The position numbers and the translations under genes are program-made. A stretch of DNA of 64,000 nucleotides from Anaeromassilibacillus senegalensis. Its GTDB lineage: Bacteria > Bacillota > Clostridia > Oscillospirales > Acutalibacteraceae. The stretch lies in NCBI RefSeq assembly GCF_001261775.1, contig NZ_LN868536.1:434001-498000 (forward strand). The letters run 5' to 3'. This document shows positions 14,317 to 23,524 of the stretch, piece after piece. A model generated the notes under the pieces. That model saw nothing but the letters and a program-made list of their open reading frames with translations, ran no database searches and was not told the origin of the DNA. Every line of letters starts with the position of its first letter. Within the stretch, counting starts at the first letter, position 1.

Positions 14317-15507
14317 TTAAGAAACGCCCCCTTTGCTGTTTCGGCTTTTATCGTGGTACATGGCGCGGTCAGCGTCGCGGATGATGGCGGCGGTGTCTTT
14401 ATGTAAATCAGATGCTACACCGAAGCTGAAAGAAACTGAAACAGCGGGAGGCATTGGGGTTGTTAGTTCATTGCGGATGCGTGTCAGCAGCTTCTGGGCG
14501 TTTTCCTCTGAGCAGTCGGGAAGAACCAGCAAAAATTCATCGCCGCCGATACGTGCCAACAGGTCCCCGTCTCGCAGCCGTGCCCGCAGCTGTTTACTGA
14601 AATAGATCAGCAGACAGTCTCCGGCGGCGTGCCCGTCTCGATCATTGATCTTTTTAAGCCCGTCCATATCGAGAAAAGCGACGGAAAATGATTTTCCCGA
14701 TGATTGGAATGCCTGAATTTTTTCATCAATAAAATGCCGGGAAAAGCAGCCGGTCAGCGCATCACACGACAGGGAACGCTGCAGTTGTTCCCTCTTGAGG
14801 TGCGCTTTTTTCCGCTCCGCAGACAGCTGTTCGTGCTCCTCTTCCAGCCAGCGCTGATGAAAGATCCACCACTTATGATGCAGGAACAGGATAAGCAGGG
14901 TCAGGAGCAAAAAATTGCCGGAGAGTACCAGCAGGGATACAGTGGTATGATAAACGTCCGACAGGCCGATAAAAGAGTCTGCGAAAACGTAGAGGACACA
15001 ACCTGCCAAAAAGACGAGAAAGAAGTGATCTTCCTGCAGGTCGCGTTCCATATTGCTTGGAAAAATAAGAAAATGCCTGACAAAATCAGCTGCTGCGCCC
15101 AAAGCCAATTGAAGCAGCAGGATCATCCCCATGCGGAGCGTAAAATGCGCACTGACATCAGTCATGCTGATCCGACAGGCCAAAGATACAGCGGAAAGAA
15201 GAAATAGAGATAAAGAGGAAAATAACAAAAAGAGAATGAAACTATCTGTTAACGCGTTGCTGTTTATTTGGTAAGTGGAAACCGCACTCAGCCAACAGAA
15301 TATTCCTATGCCGAGCAGGAACAAGGGCAACGGAAATCCAAACAGCGTTCCGGTTACAATCCAGACAACCTTTAAACAGCCGAGCACCAGCCTCCGTTTT
15401 TTCTCTTTCAAATGTTTTATATCTTGCAGCTTGGCCAGTTGGTATTCTGTAAAGCAGGAAACCAGAGCCAATGCGAATGTCCATAAAAAGGTCTGTATCG
15501 ATATCAT
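14317..15507 (-). CDS. Membrane diguanylate cyclase (GGDEF), paralogue
   Basis: A 396-aa paralogue of the neighbouring cyclase with the same design: six to seven membrane segments (~1-220), a charged coiled coil (~225-250) and a GGDEF domain (~255-385). RIGGDEF is preceded by RDGD, so the active site and inhibitory site are both intact. I prefer the ATG at 15507, 5 nt after GGGGG; an ATG at 15519 is in frame but has no ribosome site. The two genes are similar in architecture but clearly diverged, so the duplication is old. Both may report an envelope signal through cyclic di-GMP. Confidence 0.86.
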   Translation of the reverse strand: MISIQTFLWTFALALVSCFTEYQLAKLQDIKHLKEKKRRLVLGCLKVVWIVTGTLFGFPLPLFLLGIGIFCWLSAVSTYQINSNALTDSFILFLLFSSLSLFLLSAVSLACRISMTDVSAHFTLRMGMILLLQLALGAAADFVRHFLIFPSNMERDLQEDHFFLVFLAGCVLYVFADSFIGLSDVYHTTVSLLVLSGNFLLLTLLILFLHHKWWIFHQRWLEEEHEQLSAERKKAHLKREQLQRSLSCDALTGCFSRHFIDEKIQAFQSSGKSFSVAFLDMDGLKKINDRDGHAAGDCLLIYFSKQLRARLRDGDLLARIGGDEFLLVLPDCSEENAQKLLTRIRNELTTPMPPAVSVSFSFGVASDLHKDTAAIIRDADRAMYHDKSRNSKGGVS

Positions 15508-15730
15508 GTATGCCCCCATTCATTCGACCGGATGTGTTTTATAAAAAAGCCGGTGTATTTTTATAATAAACCGTGTGACAGAAAAGGTAAATACTTATAA
15601 ATGAATGGATTTAATAAATTTAATTGGGAATACAGGAGATTGTATGTTATTGCTAAGATATCTGGTATATAAAGGAATAATACAAAAACAGGATAAGAAA
15701 AACGATTTTTTAGAGAATGACGGCTGAATG

Positions 15731-15764
15731 AAAAGAAGCCGGCTGTACATTGGCAGCCGGCTTC
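15731..15764 (-). terminator. Terminator after the GH127 gene
   Basis: GAAGCCGGCTG (15735-15745) pairs with CAGCCGGCTTC (15754-15764), followed on the minus strand by TTTT. It lies 39 bp beyond the stop at 15803. Confidence 0.82.
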
Positions 15765-15802
15765 CTCCACAGGTTATCATAAGATATTATTGTGAAATGC
15801 TT

Positions 15803-18800
15803 TTATGCAATGGTAACAGTGCAGTGTTTTTGTGGTTTCTGATGCAGTAAGGCCGTATAAACGCCTGTGCTTTGGCCCGGCATGCCGACGGCCCAAACCC
15901 TGTAGTAGAAATCGCTGCCGAGCTGCGCGACAAATTGTGTTTTGAGAACCGCTCCATTGCCGACGGTAAAGCTTGGCGAAAAATCGCTTCCGTTCGCAAC
16001 TGTCATTTTAAAGCAATATGCCGAACCGCGTTTCAATGTGAATTTGGAGGTGGTGTCGGAGAGAATGGATGGCGTTGCTGCTGAGGAGTCGATTCCCGCC
16101 AGAACCTTGCCTTCGTCCCCATAAAGGGAATCGTTTTGGTAAGTGCGGCCAGAAGAGCCCTTACCAGGTTTGCCGGCGTCCGGTTTGGAGGGCTCATGCG
16201 TCAGTGCGTCTTCTTTTTCGAGTGCTTCATAATATGCCATGCCGATTTCTTCCACAGAAGCGCCGCGGTTGATCAATTTTTTCAAGGCGTCAACGCTGGC
16301 GCGGTAAGCAGCATAACTCTCTGCGGTGTAGGGGTTTGAATTTATGGTTTCAAAACGTGCCAGCAGAGCGTCCAGCGCTTCCTTGTCCGGAATCCTGCGC
16401 AGGTCAGACATCGCGCTGGTCAGGCGGACCAGCATCACGTTGTAGTCTCTGTTGGTGGCGTCAACATCTGTCAGGAGTTCTCTGGCGGCCTGAAGTGTGG
16501 CGCTGAACGCCTCTTTTCCGATTTCCAGATAGTCGTCAAGATCGTAGTGATCGGCCTCGTCAACCAGATTTTGCAGGTCGCGCTTGTCCGCGGCAAACAC
16601 CAGGGAAGAAATTGCCTCTTTGAGCTCCTTCACCATGGTGTCGATCTCCTCCTGCAGAGAATCCTGTGCGTCAAACATTGCCTGTGCGCATTCCCGTACC
16701 TCCAGATAGGCGTTCCAACTCTCTGTTGTGTAGTCCGCTGAATCCAGCAGGCTTCCCATATGGAGCTGAAGTTCCAGTGCGGACATATCGCCGTTTTGAA
16801 ATTGCAGCAGGTGGATCACATCGATCAAATCGCTCCACGCCTTGTCAATGGCTTTCTGATCTGCGGTTTTCGCCTCTGCAACCTTGACCGCCGCCGCCAG
16901 CGCTTTGTCAAAGCGTTTTTGTACAGTCGGCATGGCGGACGCATATTCATCGCCGCTTTGCGCTTCTTGCGCATACTGGATAGCGGTGTTCAGTACCAGC
17001 TTATTTACGATCGTAAAGTCAAATTCCAATGAAACGCTCGTGCCGTCTGCGGATACCTGACAGACATACTGGCCTTTCTCAAAGAAGCTGTCTGCGCTGC
17101 CGTTTACGGAAACGCCCGCAAATTCCCTTCCCTCTGCATAGGGGGTAAAGCGCAGGCGTGCTGTGCCTCCGGCTGGGATGGTCCCTTCGCAGTAACCCGG
17201 GAAGCCGTAGCGTTCGTCCATATCTCCCGCCACGTCGAGCTTTGCACCGGCATTATAACGGACTTTCAGATACGTCGGTTCTGTCGGCACGGGGGTGCCC
17301 TTTTCTGCGACGGCGGCGCTCAGCATACTGACAGCCAGATCCAGGTCCATTTTGTGTGCGCGTACATCGGAAAGCATCTGATCGGCATAGCCGAGGGTTT
17401 CCTGCAGCCGGTCCCAGGCTTTGGCACTGTAGGCATCCTGCTTTTCTTCGGAACGGATCGTTTCAACCAGAGACATCAACGTGTCGCGCTCTTTGCCGAC
17501 GTCCGAGATTGTGCCGGTTTTTACTGTGAATTCATCGGAGGTCTCCAGTTCCTTGTTTCCCTGAAGGCCGACAAGACGCACATAGTAGGTGGTATCGTTT
17601 TCCAGGCCGCTGAATGCCGTTTTGTCGGCAGCGTTCCCGCCCCCCAGTGAAGTGTTGTAAGTGACATCATAGACAGAATGCGTGTATTTGCCCGATTCGG
17701 TGCCGTACATAATTTTATAGGTACCGGCATTGCGAATCTTACTGTACTTGATTACGGCGCTTTCATATGCACCTGTGATGGTTTTCATCCCATCTCTGAA
17801 TACAGTGAGGTCCTCGTCCCGCACCAGGCGGACGGAAATATTATCGGCGGAGAGGGAGGTAAGATAGGATCGGAAGCCGATTTGTCCTTTTGAATACCGG
17901 TCGTCGTAATATTTGAGGACCAGTGCATCGTCCACATAGAGCGCGATCCGGTCTTCTGAAACGACGGCCTTCAATTTGTGATCCTGTCCGATTGCAACCG
18001 GCATGGCGACGTCGCGGATATGGTGCCATTCTCCGTCTGCATAGCCGAAGGATGCGACGCCCTTGCGGATGCCAAAATAATATCCGTTGTACGCATTGGT
18101 CCCGCTTTCCGCGCCGGTTACGCGGAAGATCATGCCGGCATCGCCGCCCTCCTGATGCAGGCGGACCGTGGACTCCACAACGTAGTCGGTCCACTCCTCG
18201 CTTCCAGCGACTGCTTTGGTGTTTTCGCTCGGTGTAAAGGTCAGCTTTCCATCTGCAATAGAGATTTTGGCCGTTTCGCCAAGCAGGGACCATCTTGCCT
18301 GCGCTTCTTCCTGTTTTTCAAAATCCTCTTGGAAATCGGGGTCAATCGGCGGATCGGAGGGGGGATCGCCGATGCCAAGCGCCGCCAGCTCTTCCGGTGT
18401 GCTTTCACGCACTTTAAAATAAGAGCATTCGAATGGCTGTGTCCAGGAGCGCAGGCCGACCTTTCCAAACGACCAGTCAGAATCCTCATGGTTGATGATC
18501 AGTGTGTCGTCGATGAATACACCGATGGTTGTGCCGTTGACAACCGCTTTCAACGTATATTCCTGTCCCGGCTGGTAGGGCTTGCCCATGAACTGGTCAA
18601 ACTTTTGGACATTCATTGCGAACCAGTCGTTGTTGCATTTTCCCAGGGTGGCGCTGTATACGCCGTAGTTGAAGCCAAGGCCGACATAGTAACCGCTGTA
18701 TTGGTTGGAATCGCCCTCGCCGATATTGGTTGCACGAAGCATTATGCCAAAGTTGTTGCCGTTGTCAGGGCCTTTGACTTTTGCTTCCACGGTGTAATCC

Positions 18801-21800
18801 GTCCAGGATTCCTCGCCGGTCACAATTTTGCTGTTCTCGCTGTTGCCGGCGACGAGCTTTCCCGGTTGAATCTCGATGATGTTGTCCGGATCGTACTCCG
18901 TCCAATTTTGCGCGCTCTGTTCCGGATCGCTGAAATCGTCTTCAAAATACGTCTTGGGGCCGGACGGTTCCAGGCCCAGCGCAAGCAGCTCCTCATCAGT
19001 GGAATTACGTACCTCAAAGCTGGAGCATTCAAACGGCTGCGTCCAGGAACGCAGGCCGACTTTGCCAACCATGCAGCGGGAATCCTCGTAGGTCAGTTTC
19101 AGTTCACCGTCAACAAATACGCCGATCCGGTTGCCGTTGACCACAACCTTGAGAGTGTACGCTTGACCGGCCTGGTAATCCGGGAAGGGGACATCCTTGA
19201 GAAAATGCCAGTCCCCGTCAAGGTAGCCCAGTGTGATGTTCAGTCCGCCATTGTTTACGCCGATTCCGGCGTAATAACCGCTGTACTTGTTTCCGTTTTC
19301 CTCTGTTATATTGGTTGCACGGAACATGATGCCGTAATTGTTGCCGTTATTCTGCGGGGCTTTTACCGTTGCCTCCACCGTGTAATGTGCCCAGGATTCC
19401 TCACCGGTGACGATCTTTGTGCTGCTGCTGTTGCCCAGGACGATTTTTCCCGGCTCGATATGGATGACGTTGTCGGGATCATATTCAGTCCAGTTTTTGG
19501 TGCTCTCTTCTGGATCACTGAAATCGTCCTGAAACTGAATATCTACCGGCTGATTGGCCTGTGCGGCAATCTCGTCCGACTCCACGGTTCGGCCGTTTAC
19601 AACCATGGAAATGCGGAAGTAGTAGGTGTTGCGCATATCCAAGCCAGTAATGGTGGCAATATTGGAACGGAAGCCGGAGGCCGTGTGGGTGTAATTGCCG
19701 CTTTCCGTGCCGTATTGAACTGTGTAGAACCCGTTGCTTCTGGTGACGTTGGTGTTCAGCATGACGGAATCCTTATTTACAACTGCCGAGCGGATTTCCG
19801 GCTTTTCAAAAGGGCGGACCGGGATCACTTCAATATGGTCAATGGAAACGTCCGCGTCGCCGAAGAAGCGGATAGTGTTGTAATGATCACGGGAGAAACG
19901 GAATGCCTGGTCGCCCGGCACGATATTGTACAGGTCGTCGATGACAATGGGGTTCCCGCCGCTTTGGAAGGTCAGATCTTGCTCGTATTTGCTGTTAATA
20001 TTCATATGGAACTGGCCTTTGCCGGAGTAGTGGATTTTCAGCTGGTAATTTTCTGCAGGTGGTACAATGATATTGTCAAATTCTATGACCTTTTCGCCGT
20101 TCTGCTGTTTAACCTTTGCCGTTCGGATGGAACGGACGACGGTATCCTTCGCTTTGCCGACCACCGGGATCTGTGTCATCCGCAACTTTGTGCAGCCATA
20201 CGGAACCAATATAATTTCTTCTGTCCGGCTTTTGTCCGGTGCAATAGGGGAGAAGGGCGGCTCCGGAACGACATTGCCGAGCATCTGCCATTCGGGTATC
20301 TCCTGGCCCTTCGCCTTGAGGGTGACCGGGGCGGTCTTTGTGGTGAACGGCTGCAACGGGATTTTATCCGCTATTGTAATTTCAAAGGAATTTCCCGGTT
20401 CCTCACGGTCCAGGTATAGTGCGTAGTTCCATTTGCTGGCGGGATAAACCTCCAGAACCGGGTATTCTTTGGGAGAGCGAAACCCACCGGCATAGGCAGC
20501 GTCATCGTCAGTTGTAACGCGCCAGTCTTCCTCAACTTTGGTCACAAAATAGAGCGGCCCTCTTTTAATTGCGGCCGTATTGTTGTACCAGGTGGAGGTT
20601 TCCAGCTCCATCGGGAAAGAAAGCTTGACCACATCCCCTGCGGTAAAGGCACGGTCAATCGTGAAGTATCCGTCCACGATCTCGCCAAAAATTTCCTCGC
20701 CGTTTACTTGAAAGACGGGCGCCTTGCACCACTGAGGAACGCGCAGGACCAGCGGGAAAGAAGCTGCTTCGCCTTCATAGGTAAGCTTGATGGAGCCTTC
20801 AAACGGATAATTGGTCTCTTGTGTGAAGACAGCGGTCCTGCCATTTGCGACCTGTGCTGTGACTCGGTTGGGACCATAGACAACAGCAGCAAGTCCATTG
20901 TCGGGCGTGGCCATCCACATGTTCTGCACCAGTTTAGGCCAGCCCATATGCATATCGCCCAGGCAGCAGGTGCCGTCCGCCGCCGTGAAGGCGGCGCTTT
21001 CACCGCCGTCGGAATCGTATTCTCCCCAGCCCTGTGTGATGGTTGCCTGGTTTTGTGACTGGAAGTAACAGCGGCGGTTAAAGTCCGGCGTCATTGACGC
21101 CGGCAAATTGTTGTATGCAACTAACTCCAGCTCATCACCGATCCAGCTGTCACCCAGAATACGGAGATTGATTTCATTGGACAGCAGGCTTTCTACCACG
21201 CCGCATGTTTCAGTTCCGCGGTAGGGCAGGTTGTCCCGTGCCTGCTCGTCTGCGCTGGCCATATTGTCAATGCGTCCATGGTCAATTCCCATATTGAAAA
21301 TGCCCTCGCGCAGGGCATTGCGGTCCCTGTCGTCCCCGGTAACCTGGTAGCGGACCGCTGGCATTTTCATGGCCTGCGTGGTGTTGACCACATGGTGTCG
21401 AACTGTGGTATCGGTGAAGATGTCACTCCAGTTAAAGGTGGACTTATCCAGTTCGTGGACAAGGTCAATCAACCAGTCGCTTTGTTCCGGCTGCCGCGGA
21501 TCGTAAACGCGGTTATAGTACCAGAGGACAACCTCCATATTATCCCCGCCGCGCGCCTCCGCCCAATGGTTGGACAAGGGCTTCGATGGGAGCCGCATCT
21601 CCTGGAAACGGAAGTATTTTTCAAAAAAAGGCAGGACGCGCGGGTCCGGCGTACCTTCCCGTTCCGTTGCCTCGTAATAATCGCGAATGGTGCCAATCAC
21701 AACCATACGGGGCCACCAATCCCAACCGGAGGTGTTTATGCCGTCGCCGTCCTTTAAGGGGCCGAAAAATCCGTTATCTCTCTGATTGTCTAGGACCCAG

Positions 21801-22201
21801 TCAATCCATTTCATTGCCTTGGCCTTGAGCTCCTGGTCGTCCAACGTCCAGGCCAGTGCGGTCAGACCTCTGAAATAGTAGGGGCCGTTCTCCCAACTGT
21901 CCCCATTGCCGCCCTGCCAGGCGCTTTGGGAACCGTAATCGGTAAATGCGCCTTCAAAATCCTGCATGGCGCCGGTCAGACCGTGCTTTTGCAGCAGCAG
22001 CTGTTCCTCAATCCATGCCTCACCCTTCACAGCTCCCAAAGGAAGCTGTGCAAAAGCGGAGTCCATCAGCCGCCCCTGGTTGGTAAAGTAGTTCTGATTG
22101 CCGGTCCGCTGTGTCTCAGCGAAAGCAGTGGTGCCCATTCCGGTCAGCATGCTGCAGACTGTCGCCACAGCCAAAATGCCTGAGATCAGTCGCTTTTTCA
22201 T
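15803..22201 (-). CDS. Giant secreted GH127 beta-L-arabinofuranosidase-like enzyme
   Basis: A 2132-aa exported enzyme. After a signal peptide (1-29) comes a GH127/DUF1680 domain (~35-640). Its E-T-C motif (Glu331, Cys333) and C-C-L-G motif (Cys412, Cys413) match the zinc-thiolate site of HypBA1 of Bifidobacterium longum, where a cysteine is the nucleophile. Next: a fibronectin III domain (~790-885), three tandem DUF1080/concanavalin-like domains (~890-1467), a second fibronectin III (~1470-1560), one FIVAR, then the shared tail: beta-domain (~1643-1733), four FIVAR repeats (~1734-2007), Gly/Ser/Lys linker and the terminal domain ending KHCTVTIA. The ATG at 22201 follows AGGAGG by 9 nt; an in-frame start at 22273 lacks a ribosome site. 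HypBA1-type enzymes act on arabinosides of hydroxyproline-rich proteins. The exact substrate here is inferred. Confidence 0.88.
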   Translation of the reverse strand: MKKRLISGILAVATVCSMLTGMGTTAFAETQRTGNQNYFTNQGRLMDSAFAQLPLGAVKGEAWIEEQLLLQKHGLTGAMQDFEGAFTDYGSQSAWQGGNGDSWENGPYYFRGLTALAWTLDDQELKAKAMKWIDWVLDNQRDNGFFGPLKDGDGINTSGWDWWPRMVVIGTIRDYYEATEREGTPDPRVLPFFEKYFRFQEMRLPSKPLSNHWAEARGGDNMEVVLWYYNRVYDPRQPEQSDWLIDLVHELDKSTFNWSDIFTDTTVRHHVVNTTQAMKMPAVRYQVTGDDRDRNALREGIFNMGIDHGRIDNMASADEQARDNLPYRGTETCGVVESLLSNEINLRILGDSWIGDELELVAYNNLPASMTPDFNRRCYFQSQNQATITQGWGEYDSDGGESAAFTAADGTCCLGDMHMGWPKLVQNMWMATPDNGLAAVVYGPNRVTAQVANGRTAVFTQETNYPFEGSIKLTYEGEAASFPLVLRVPQWCKAPVFQVNGEEIFGEIVDGYFTIDRAFTAGDVVKLSFPMELETSTWYNNTAAIKRGPLYFVTKVEEDWRVTTDDDAAYAGGFRSPKEYPVLEVYPASKWNYALYLDREEPGNSFEITIADKIPLQPFTTKTAPVTLKAKGQEIPEWQMLGNVVPEPPFSPIAPDKSRTEEIILVPYGCTKLRMTQIPVVGKAKDTVVRSIRTAKVKQQNGEKVIEFDNIIVPPAENYQLKIHYSGKGQFHMNINSKYEQDLTFQSGGNPIVIDDLYNIVPGDQAFRFSRDHYNTIRFFGDADVSIDHIEVIPVRPFEKPEIRSAVVNKDSVMLNTNVTRSNGFYTVQYGTESGNYTHTASGFRSNIATITGLDMRNTYYFRISMVVNGRTVESDEIAAQANQPVDIQFQDDFSDPEESTKNWTEYDPDNVIHIEPGKIVLGNSSSTKIVTGEESWAHYTVEATVKAPQNNGNNYGIMFRATNITEENGNKYSGYYAGIGVNNGGLNITLGYLDGDWHFLKDVPFPDYQAGQAYTLKVVVNGNRIGVFVDGELKLTYEDSRCMVGKVGLRSWTQPFECSSFEVRNSTDEELLALGLEPSGPKTYFEDDFSDPEQSAQNWTEYDPDNIIEIQPGKLVAGNSENSKIVTGEESWTDYTVEAKVKGPDNGNNFGIMLRATNIGEGDSNQYSGYYVGLGFNYGVYSATLGKCNNDWFAMNVQKFDQFMGKPYQPGQEYTLKAVVNGTTIGVFIDDTLIINHEDSDWSFGKVGLRSWTQPFECSYFKVRESTPEELAALGIGDPPSDPPIDPDFQEDFEKQEEAQARWSLLGETAKISIADGKLTFTPSENTKAVAGSEEWTDYVVESTVRLHQEGGDAGMIFRVTGAESGTNAYNGYYFGIRKGVASFGYADGEWHHIRDVAMPVAIGQDHKLKAVVSEDRIALYVDDALVLKYYDDRYSKGQIGFRSYLTSLSADNISVRLVRDEDLTVFRDGMKTITGAYESAVIKYSKIRNAGTYKIMYGTESGKYTHSVYDVTYNTSLGGGNAADKTAFSGLENDTTYYVRLVGLQGNKELETSDEFTVKTGTISDVGKERDTLMSLVETIRSEEKQDAYSAKAWDRLQETLGYADQMLSDVRAHKMDLDLAVSMLSAAVAEKGTPVPTEPTYLKVRYNAGAKLDVAGDMDERYGFPGYCEGTIPAGGTARLRFTPYAEGREFAGVSVNGSADSFFEKGQYVCQVSADGTSVSLEFDFTIVNKLVLNTAIQYAQEAQSGDEYASAMPTVQKRFDKALAAAVKVAEAKTADQKAIDKAWSDLIDVIHLLQFQNGDMSALELQLHMGSLLDSADYTTESWNAYLEVRECAQAMFDAQDSLQEEIDTMVKELKEAISSLVFAADKRDLQNLVDEADHYDLDDYLEIGKEAFSATLQAARELLTDVDATNRDYNVMLVRLTSAMSDLRRIPDKEALDALLARFETINSNPYTAESYAAYRASVDALKKLINRGASVEEIGMAYYEALEKEDALTHEPSKPDAGKPGKGSSGRTYQNDSLYGDEGKVLAGIDSSAATPSILSDTTSKFTLKRGSAYCFKMTVANGSDFSPSFTVGNGAVLKTQFVAQLGSDFYYRVWAVGMPGQSTGVYTALLHQKPQKHCTVTIA

Positions 22202-22377
22202 GTCATAACTCCTCCTTGTCCTTTTTGTTTTGGAAACCCATCTGACCTGGTTTCCTATTTTAAGTCTTACCATAGACCGGCCTGAATGTATTTATGATAT
22301 TCGAGCAATTTTATATGATTTTTTAACGGAATCGGTAATGTCTATGGAATGTTTGTGTATTGTGATAAATGATAACA

Positions 22378-22411
22378 AAAATGCCGCCTGTCCGAAAACA
22401 GGCGGCATTTT
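22378..22411. terminator. Bidirectional hairpin between the regulator genes and GH127
   Basis: AAAATGCCGCCTGT (22378-22391) pairs perfectly with 22398-22411 around a 6-nt loop, with A/T tracts on both sides. It has no adjacent stop codon. The rest of 22202-22641 contains a leader hairpin GGAAACC/GGTTTCC (22232-22255) just before GH127 and no gene. Confidence 0.7.
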
Positions 22412-22641
22412 GATCTGCGTAAGCGGTTCAAAGCCTATTTAATTTGACTTGTAAATAGATGGCATTATTTTATACCACAGTTGAAAAGCTTGTACGACTT
22501 GCCTGCAAGGGTAATAAAGACACCTGTGCCGCTCCAATTGCCTTTACAGCGAATAATAAGACAGAAATTAAATATAGGAAAGAGCGTTTAAACGTAATAA
22601 AAAGGCAGCAGCTCTCGCAATGCGTGAAACAAACGCCACTT

Positions 22642-22690
22642 TGCAATAAAAAAACTGGGAGAAGTAAATTCTCCCAGTTTTTTTATTGCA
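22642..22690 (-). terminator. Terminator after the two-component system
   Basis: A perfect 22-bp stem (22642-22663 with 22669-22690) around GTAAA, with runs of seven A and seven T inside the stem. It starts 6 bp after the response regulator stop and is the strongest terminator in the window. Confidence 0.88.
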
Positions 22691-22696
22691 TGATAA

Positions 22697-23524
22697 TTAC
22701 ACACGCGCCTGTGGATTTTTTTCCAAGATCAACTCCACCTTGCGCTGTATGTTTGGCAGCAGTTCCTCCGCCCAGGAGTATTCAAAGAGAAATTCCCCTG
22801 TAAAGGAGGCAGCCGCGCGCACGTCTCCATTGAGTACCCGAAAGTAGTCGCAGTCAAACGGTTCACAGTTGACGCCCAGCTTGCCGCGCACGGAAATCAG
22901 CGTTTCTCCAAGGCCCGCTCTTTCCAGAGCCTGACGCAGATACATGCATGCTTTGCGATACTTCCCTTTCACCTTGCTGTCGTATTGTTCCTCTTCCCAG
23001 AGCGTTCCGATGATAAAATCCATATCTGAGAGCGCACCGCTTTGGCTGATTAAGAGGGCAAACAGTTCTTTGGCCTTGTGGCTCTTAAAATCAACCGGTG
23101 TGTCGTCCACAAAAAGGCCAAAGCGGCCAAACGTGCGGATAACGGCCTTCTTTTGCTCGGTTGGCTTTGCAATGCGCCGTACCCGGTCGATGATCTTCTG
23201 AATTGCATCGCGTTCAAATGGCTTTAGAATATAGCCGTAGGCATCTTCATTAAAAGCGTCAAAAGCGTATTTTTTAAATCCCGTTACAAAAACGACCGCT
23301 ATTTTTTCATTAATGGTGTGTAAACAGTGCGCCAGCTCCAATCCCTGGATGCCCGGCATTTCAATATCCAGAAAGGCAAGGTCCACGGGGTGGGTTTCCG
23401 CGTAAGAAAGTGCTTCTGTGGCGTTTAGAAATACGCCGGCAATTTCCAGACCTGCAATCTGTTCGCAGGTGTCCGCCAGCTCCTCTGCGGCCAGCGGCTC
23501 GTCGTCAACAATCAGGATCTTCAT
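22697..23524 (-). CDS. Response regulator with SARP/BTAD-like output
   Basis: A 275-aa cytoplasmic regulator. The N-terminal receiver (~1-120) has the acidic pair in ILIVDDEP, phospho-acceptor Asp in LAFLDIEMPG (~residue 54), and the conserved Thr and Lys (VTGFKKYAFDAF). A winged-helix (~130-210) and a BTAD-like tail follow, an arrangement of SARP-type activators and not of LytTR proteins. The true start is the ATG at 23524, since upstream codons are out-of-frame kinase sequence. It overlaps the kinase gene by 20 bp with AGGAGG 12 nt ahead. It should activate target genes when phosphorylated; the flanking giant enzyme genes are obvious candidates. Confidence 0.87.
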   Translation of the reverse strand: MKILIVDDEPLAAEELADTCEQIAGLEIAGVFLNATEALSYAETHPVDLAFLDIEMPGIQGLELAHCLHTINEKIAVVFVTGFKKYAFDAFNEDAYGYILKPFERDAIQKIIDRVRRIAKPTEQKKAVIRTFGRFGLFVDDTPVDFKSHKAKELFALLISQSGALSDMDFIIGTLWEEEQYDSKVKGKYRKACMYLRQALERAGLGETLISVRGKLGVNCEPFDCDYFRVLNGDVRAAASFTGEFLFEYSWAEELLPNIQRKVELILEKNPQARV

